Positions 59,345 through 64,000 of a stretch of 64,000 nucleotides of DNA are shown here, piece after piece; the first letter of the stretch is position 1, and the number at the start of each line of letters is the position of its first letter. The translations under genes were made by a program, and so were the position numbers. The stretch is from Pontibacter aydingkolensis. GTDB lineage: Bacteria > Bacteroidota > Bacteroidia > Cytophagales > Hymenobacteraceae. The notes beneath the pieces were generated by a model, which did not search any database, was not told the DNA's origin, and saw only the letters and a program-made list of their open reading frames with translations. Where the stretch lies: positions 113,663-177,662 of the forward strand of contig NZ_JAHYXK010000007.1 of the NCBI RefSeq assembly GCF_019443125.1. The letters are read 5' to 3'.

Positions 59345-60076
59345 ATGAAGATAAAAATTATACCCCTACTCATTTATACCCTCTCCATCCTTGCCCTGGC
59401 CTCTTGCAGACAGGAAGACGGCTCCCCGATCAGAAACGTACGTTTTGACCCAAATTTGCTAAACCAGTCAATGGATGGTTCGCCCTGTGCTTCTTACTCT
59501 TATTTCTATGGCAATGAGCAAACTAGCCTGGGCTCGGTTTATACTAAGCAGATACTGGTGTCTTTCGCAAAGGGTAGCACTTACGATGAGCAGAAAGCAG
59601 CAGTAGAAAAGTATGGCTTTATTAATAGCCTTGGCTCGCCAACAAGCACCAACTCTGCCACACTTTATACTTTGGAACTGGTAGACGGACTTAACTGCAA
59701 GCAGGCTGAACAAGCTATTCATGTGCTGGCAAACGACCAACTGGTATCTTATACAGCGCCATACTTTGTAAAAGATGATAACCTGCTGGGTGTAAGCAAC
59801 GAAGCTATTGTAACAGTGAGAAGCGGCAGCCAAGCTGCGCTAATTCAGCTGCTGCAAGGTTATAATGCCGCTGTAGTAGCCAAACTGAGTGATGCAGTAT
59901 ATATAGTAAAGGTAGATAAGAACTCAGATGGCAATGCGCTGGAGCTTGCTAACTACCTGCAAGCCCAGGAAAGTATAACACATGCTGAGCCTGACTTTGT
60001 AGTGTCGTTGGTGCCTGCACGGCCTGGTTTAAACCGTGGTGCTGACGGAAAGAGCAAAGCAGACTTTACCCGCTAA
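59345..60076 (+). CDS. lipoprotein resembling a stand-alone subtilase prodomain
   Basis: 243 residues. The lipobox LALASC gives Cys21. The part from about 65 on has two inhibitor-I9/fervidolysin-prodomain-like repeats: KQILVSFAKGSTYDEQKAAVEKYG at about 68-91 and VTVRSGSQAALIQLLQGYNA further on, the latter finishing in SITHAEPDFVVSL, the strand that precedes S8 proteases. No peptidase domain follows; the protein ends there. It could be an exported protease inhibitor or chaperone. No adjacent protease gene exists. Confidence 0.65.
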   Translation: MKIKIIPLLIYTLSILALASCRQEDGSPIRNVRFDPNLLNQSMDGSPCASYSYFYGNEQTSLGSVYTKQILVSFAKGSTYDEQKAAVEKYGFINSLGSPTSTNSATLYTLELVDGLNCKQAEQAIHVLANDQLVSYTAPYFVKDDNLLGVSNEAIVTVRSGSQAALIQLLQGYNAAVVAKLSDAVYIVKVDKNSDGNALELANYLQAQESITHAEPDFVVSLVPARPGLNRGADGKSKADFTR

Positions 60077-60090
60077 CCTAACACTGTAAC

Positions 60091-60130
60091 AAAAAAGCCC
60101 GCACATGCTTGGCAAGTGCGGGCTTTTTAT
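60091..60130. terminator. bidirectional hairpin terminator
   Basis: GCCCGCAC (60097-60104) pairs with GTGCGGGC (60116-60123), with A and T tracts outside, between convergent genes. Confidence 0.92.
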
Positions 60131-60146
60131 TTTGTGCTTTTTATAC

Positions 60147-61289
60147 TTACAGGTATAGTGCCTTAGCTTTTGTGCGCAGGTTGTAGGCAGATGCCATTAC
60201 CTCTCCGTAAGCGCCTGCCGTATGTATGGCAATTAAGTCGCCGCGGCTAGTCTCCGGTAGCATTACCGCCTTGCCAAAGCAGTCCGACGATTCGCAGATC
60301 GGGCCTACTACATCGTAACGTACTTCTTCTTTGGTGCTGCTTAAGTTCTCTATCTTGTGGTATGACTGGTATAGGGCAGGGCGGATGAGTTCTGTCATGC
60401 CGGCATCAAGTATAGCAAAGTTGGTTGTGATGCCGTTTTTGATGTACAGTACCCTCGAAACCAGCGTACCGCATTGTGCCACCAGCGAACGACCCAGTTC
60501 AAAATGCACCTGTTGCCCCGGCCTTACCTCCAGAAACTGGCTAAATAAACCGAAGTATGCTTCAAAATCAGGGATTGGGTTCTGCTCCGGGTGGTAATAA
60601 TCCACGCCAAGGCCACCGCCTACATTAATGTGTTCTAGCTCAATCTTGCGGGCCTCAAACCAGTCCTGGAACTCATTTACACGTGTGCAAAGGTTTCTGA
60701 ACGCTGAAAGGTCTGTAATCTGAGAACCAATATGAAAATGAATTCCGATCAGCTTGATGTTAGGCAGTTGCTGTAATTGTGAAAGTACACTATCAAGCTC
60801 CCAGGCATTGATACCGAATTTATTCTCCTCCAGGCCTGTCGTAATATACTTGTGCGTGTTGGCGTTTACGTTTGGGTTTATGCGCAAGGCAATACGCGCT
60901 GTTTTCCCCTTTGCTGCTGCCAGTTCGTTTAGCACTTCCAGTTCGTGACTCGACTCGCAGTTAAAGCTGAAAATGTCCTGATCCAGGGCGTAATTAATTT
61001 CCTCGTCGGATTTACCAACGCCGGCAAATACTACTTCCTGCGGCGTAAAGCCATTTTCGATAGCTGCTTTTACCTCGTTACCGCTTACGCAATCGGCACC
61101 AAAGCCAAATGCGCGCATCTCGTTAAGTATTGGTGTGTTGGCATTGGCTTTTAAAGCATAATGCACATGATAGTTATACTTGCCGGCCTCCTGCTTTACC
61201 GCCTGTAATGTTTGGCGCAGCAGGTCCATGTTATAGACATACAACGGTGTAGGATGCTGCTGTAGCTCCTGCAGGTGTTGCTTAAGCAT
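60147..61289 (-). CDS. lysA: diaminopimelate decarboxylase
   Basis: 380 residues from ATG 61289, which overlaps the lysC stop by 8 bases (ATGCTTAA); an ATG at 61319 (10 more residues) would overlap by 38. PLP-binding Lys lies in HYALKANA. It has HFHIGSQI and the C-terminal CESSDCFGK and HTAGAYGEVMAS. It converts meso-DAP to L-lysine. It forms an operon with lysC. Confidence 0.95.
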   Translation of the reverse strand: MLKQHLQELQQHPTPLYVYNMDLLRQTLQAVKQEAGKYNYHVHYALKANANTPILNEMRAFGFGADCVSGNEVKAAIENGFTPQEVVFAGVGKSDEEINYALDQDIFSFNCESSHELEVLNELAAAKGKTARIALRINPNVNANTHKYITTGLEENKFGINAWELDSVLSQLQQLPNIKLIGIHFHIGSQITDLSAFRNLCTRVNEFQDWFEARKIELEHINVGGGLGVDYYHPEQNPIPDFEAYFGLFSQFLEVRPGQQVHFELGRSLVAQCGTLVSRVLYIKNGITTNFAILDAGMTELIRPALYQSYHKIENLSSTKEEVRYDVVGPICESSDCFGKAVMLPETSRGDLIAIHTAGAYGEVMASAYNLRTKAKALYL

Positions 61290-62616
61290 GGTTTCCGTTG
61301 TTTCTCTCAAAGATTCCATCGTTTAATCTTGTAAGCGCCTCTACTTTATCGCTTGTGTTAATCAATAAACTAATGTTGTTCTTGCTGCCGCCATAGGAGA
61401 TCATGCGCAGCGGTATTGGCTTCAGCGCCTCAAATATCTTCAGGCCGGAGCCACTACGTTCAGCAATAAAATCACCGACTACGCAGATTATACTTTGGTC
61501 CGTATCTACTTCTACCTGGCCAAATTCCTTCAGTTCCGCTACGATCTCGTTCAGGAACTTGCTGTTGTCAATCGTGATCGAAACGGCAACCTCAGAGGTA
61601 GTGATCATGTCGATGGGCGTTTTATACCTTTCAAACACCTCAAACACACTTCTCAGGAAACCATAGGCCAGTAACATGCGGCCAGATTTTATCTTGATAG
61701 CCGTGATGCCGTCTTTAGCAGCTACTGCCTTTATACTTCCGCCTTTGCTCTCAGAGGTAATAATAGTACCCCTAGCCTCAGGCTGCATGGTATTTAGCAG
61801 GCGCACCGGAATATTCTTCTGCTTGGCCGGCAACACGCTGCTTGGGTGCAATATTTTTGCCCCAAAGTATGCCAGCTCCGCTGCCTCATCAAAAGAGAGT
61901 TCGGCAATCGGGTAAGTGTTCTTTACTATGCGCGGGTCGTTGTTGTGCATTCCGTCAATATCCGTCCAGATCTGTATCTCAGAGGCATCTGCAGCAGCAC
62001 CTATCAACGAGGCAGAATAATCTGAGCCACCACGCTTCAGGTTGTCTATCTCGCCAAACGCATTGCGGCAAATGTAGCCTTGTGTGATAAACAGGTTCGT
62101 GTCCGGGTATTTCTCCAGCTCAATCTTCAGGTTCTTGGCAATATACTCCGCATCCGGCTCCTCGTTCTCATCGATCTTCATAAAGTTAAGCGCCGGCAAA
62201 AGCACCGAAGCGATGCCCTGTTCTTCAAGGTAAAACTGGAAAAGCGCCGTAGACAACAGTTCGCCCTGTGCCAGCACCGCACGTTCTTCGTGTATCGTAA
62301 ACAGATCCAGGGTAAACGAACGGATGAAATCAAAATGATTTGTGATAAGCTCGTTAGCCCTTTTCTTAATATCTGCGGAGGTGTAGAAATCTTCTACCAC
62401 CTGTTTATACTTATCCTGTAAAGAGTCAATCAACTCCTTTGCTTCCTGGTTTTTATTCTGATACAGCTTTTCTGCGATCTGCACCAACGCATTTGTAGTA
62501 CCCGACATAGCCGAAAGCACTACAATCTTAGGCTCATCACTCTTGATAAGCGAGGCAACCGCCCTCATTCGCTCAGCAGAGCCTACAGAGGTTCCGCCGA
62601 ATTTTAAGATTTTCAT
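61282..62616 (-). CDS. lysC: aspartate kinase (lysine-pathway)
   Basis: 444 residues. It catalyses the first step from aspartate to DAP and lysine. KFGGTSVG lies at 5-12. The kinase core continues with the RGGSDYSA signature, and two C-terminal ACT-type domains follow (roughly 305-440; [20 protein letters not shown]). These usually bind lysine or threonine for feedback control. Its stop overlaps the lysA start. The short gap upstream carries a -7-like box. Confidence 0.96.
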   Translation of the reverse strand: MKILKFGGTSVGSAERMRAVASLIKSDEPKIVVLSAMSGTTNALVQIAEKLYQNKNQEAKELIDSLQDKYKQVVEDFYTSADIKKRANELITNHFDFIRSFTLDLFTIHEERAVLAQGELLSTALFQFYLEEQGIASVLLPALNFMKIDENEEPDAEYIAKNLKIELEKYPDTNLFITQGYICRNAFGEIDNLKRGGSDYSASLIGAAADASEIQIWTDIDGMHNNDPRIVKNTYPIAELSFDEAAELAYFGAKILHPSSVLPAKQKNIPVRLLNTMQPEARGTIITSESKGGSIKAVAAKDGITAIKIKSGRMLLAYGFLRSVFEVFERYKTPIDMITTSEVAVSITIDNSKFLNEIVAELKEFGQVEVDTDQSIICVVGDFIAERSGSGLKIFEALKPIPLRMISYGGSKNNISLLINTSDKVEALTRLNDGIFERNNGNHA

Positions 62617-62647
62617 TTAAAAGCTTAAGTATAATGGATATTAGCTA

Positions 62648-62655
62648 CAAAATTA
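62648..62655 (-). promoter_or_regulatory. candidate -7 box (TAATTTTG) for lysC-lysA
   Basis: An exact TAnnTTTG match 32 bases upstream of ATG 62616. No good -33 element was seen, and no lysine riboswitch-like leader either. Confidence 0.35.
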
Positions 62656-62701
62656 ATAAAAACTAAACAGCTTTTCGGTATGGTTTAAAACAAGGGCAAA
62701 T

Positions 62702-62732
62702 AAAAAAGGCCAACCCCTGCAGGCCGGCCTTT
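62702..62732 (-). terminator. terminator of the T9SS cargo gene
   Basis: AAAGGCC (62705-62711) pairs with GGCCTTT (62726-62732), with an inner CCTGCAGG, and TTTTTT follows on the minus strand. Confidence 0.85.
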
Positions 62733-62754
62733 ACACAAAACTATATACTATAGA

Positions 62755-64000
62755 TTATCGCTTTAATAATTTAGTTGTAATATCGGTAGTAGTGCTTGTA
62801 ACTTTAAGGATGTAGATCCCGGTTGGCAGTTCTTGAGTGTCCAGTTCGAAGTTGTTTATATTTTGCTGCAGCTCAACCGGTATGCTCAGCAGCACGCGGC
62901 CCTGCAGGTTGTAAAGTGTAAGTACAGCCTGTTCTGCTAACGGTGCAGTTATCGTTACAAGCAGCGTTTTGTTAAATGGGTTCGGGTAAGCCTGCAGCAC
63001 AGCATGAGTAGATAGTCTGTTGTTCTGGATGCTTATGGTCTTGCTGTACTTTGAAGTGCCGTCGTAATCCACCTGCTTCAGTCTGTAGTAACTTACATCT
63101 GCCAGCGGCTGGACATCGGTGAAGGCATATTTGATAGAGCGGTTGCTCGTGCCGTTACCATTTACAGTGCCTATTTTTGTAAATGCCTTGCCATCGCGGC
63201 TGCGTTCGATCTCAAAGCGATCGTTGTCAGTTTCAGAAGCAGTTAACCATTTTAGTAACGCGCCATTTGTTGTAACTGATGCCGTGAAGTAAACAAGCTC
63301 AACCGGTAAGGGAGCGGCCTCTTCTGTAATGTTAATAGTAACGGGCACATCTGAGGTACAACCGTTTGCATCAGTAATTCTAATTGTACGATCATAGACT
63401 CCATTTACAGGTGTACCCGAATTAACCGTTATAGCACCAGAGGTTGTATTCAAAGTTAAAAAACTTGGAAGTGATGTGCCTATCACCGCCGCACTTGTTA
63501 TAGCTCCATCAGGATCTGTAACAGTTGCTACTGTTTTCCCATTTGATAGCTCATTCCTTGTATAGTTATTCGGTGATGAATAAACTGCTGGGTTGTCCGG
63601 GTTAACGGTGGCGGTCACTGTCGTCCTTGGGCTCTCGCAACCTTGATCACTTACTGTAGAAACGTAGTACGTTGTGGTAGCACTTATGCTTGGGGTGGTG
63701 TACGTATCACTAGTTGCACCAGTGATGGCAGTACCGCCCGTAGCTACGGTGTACCATCTGTAAGATCCTCCGGCTGGGGCGCCAGCAGCAGTTAAGGTAA
63801 CGGTGCCTGTCCCGCAACGCGAGGCGCCTGTGGCAGTTGGTGCAGCAGGTATAGGGTTAATGGTGGCGGTCACTGCCGTTCTTGTAGAGCCCTCGCAACC
63901 TGTGGTAGTACTGTAGCTTGAAACAAAGTAGGTTGTGGTGCTTGACAGTGAAGGAGTGGTGTATGAGGTGCCTTCATGAAAATGGCTACCCCCACTCGAT
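62755..64000 (-). CDS. T9SS-exported protein with Ig-like repeats, N-terminus beyond the window
   Basis: About 415 residues are in the window; the frame is open to base 64000 and the true start lies outside (a GTG at 63873 is internal). It holds tandem Ig/gliding-motility-type repeats of about 90 residues that end in CxSxRTxVTATxNP (AVTATINP, TVTATVNP), then a cadherin-like stretch (DPDGAITSAAVIG). The last about 80 residues (YPNPFNKTLLVTI...GIYILKV...KLLKR) are a type A T9SS C-terminal sorting domain. Such proteins are passed through the outer membrane by the type IX system. The function of this one is not known. Confidence 0.88.
   Translation of the reverse strand, partial: SSGGSHFHEGTSYTTPSLSSTTTYFVSSYSTTTGCEGSTRTAVTATINPIPAAPTATGASRCGTGTVTLTAAGAPAGGSYRWYTVATGGTAITGATSDTYTTPSISATTTYYVSTVSDQGCESPRTTVTATVNPDNPAVYSSPNNYTRNELSNGKTVATVTDPDGAITSAAVIGTSLPSFLTLNTTSGAITVNSGTPVNGVYDRTIRITDANGCTSDVPVTINITEEAAPLPVELVYFTASVTTNGALLKWLTASETDNDRFEIERSRDGKAFTKIGTVNGNGTSNRSIKYAFTDVQPLADVSYYRLKQVDYDGTSKYSKTISIQNNRLSTHAVLQAYPNPFNKTLLVTITAPLAEQAVLTLYNLQGRVLLSIPVELQQNINNFELDTQELPTGIYILKVTSTTTDITTKLLKR

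Noticed and set aside
62617..62754. Lysine riboswitch upstream of lysC
   Set aside because: The 138-base gap is filled by the neighbouring terminator and a -7 box; no five-helix leader is visible.

Overview
The window reads as a chromosomal segment of an aerobic Bacteroidota, most likely Cytophagales (Hymenobacteraceae, Pontibacter-like). The lineage call is inference. It rests on a type IX secretion sorting domain on the last protein, a CarboxypepD-plug TonB receptor paired with a DUF4249 lipoprotein, the TamB/TamL pair, many lipoproteins, the near absence of Shine-Dalgarno sequences, and TAnnTTTG-type -7 promoter boxes. Base composition looks mid-40s % GC by eye. No rRNA, tRNA, CRISPR array, insertion sequence or prophage was seen. 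Most genes are housekeeping genes on short operons, with strong hairpin terminators between them.

Layout. 1-3.9 kb: a PAS/GAF sensor cut by the left edge, then a GT4 glycosyltransferase overlapping miaA. 4-12.2 kb: tamB-tamL (outer-membrane assembly), with a broken tamB start, and a small lipoprotein gene broken by a stop codon. 12.2-17.6 kb: pfkA, a TerB-like protein and membrane partner, a lipoprotein, an SLC13 permease with regulatory RCK_C domains and an SDR enzyme. 17.7-21 kb: a TonB receptor and its DUF4249 partner. 21-27.1 kb: a PP-loop ATPase, a small stress-type protein with a clear Shine-Dalgarno, a metallo-beta-lactamase-fold hydrolase, two small unknowns, dipeptidase E and a DUF885 peptidase. 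27.2-28.7 kb: an ECF sigma / membrane anti-sigma-like / LTXXQ operon. 28.8-32.1 kb: a split transketolase whose two halves flank a secreted VWA protein. 32.3-37.2 kb: peroxiredoxin, M23 peptidase, FAH-family hydrolase, M48 peptidase and a Cys-rich lipoprotein. 37.3-41.2 kb: DEDDh exonuclease, mpl (wall recycling) and dnaB. 41.3-43.5 kb: a GT61 gene in AT-rich DNA plus about 0.9 kb with no convincing gene. 43.5-50.9 kb: phosphohexomutase, hppD, small unknowns, a decayed secreted-protein gene, mgsA, an EF-hand lipoprotein and trpS. 51-58.9 kb: NlpE-like protein, DMT transporter, GxxExxY protein, queuosine-precursor transporter, DUF4260, RNase Z, STAS, purC and an SDR/DUF2867 protein. 59.3-64 kb: a subtilase-prodomain-like lipoprotein, the lysC-lysA operon and a T9SS cargo protein cut by the right edge.

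The strongest signal not explained by genes is a short motif, AAGTATA (either strand). A hand count gives about 140 copies where roughly 11 would be expected from base composition. It occurs both inside genes and between them. Three other loci look damaged or recoded: the tamB 5' end (frame break) and two small secreted-protein genes with an in-frame TAA. No classical defence or mobile system was recognised.
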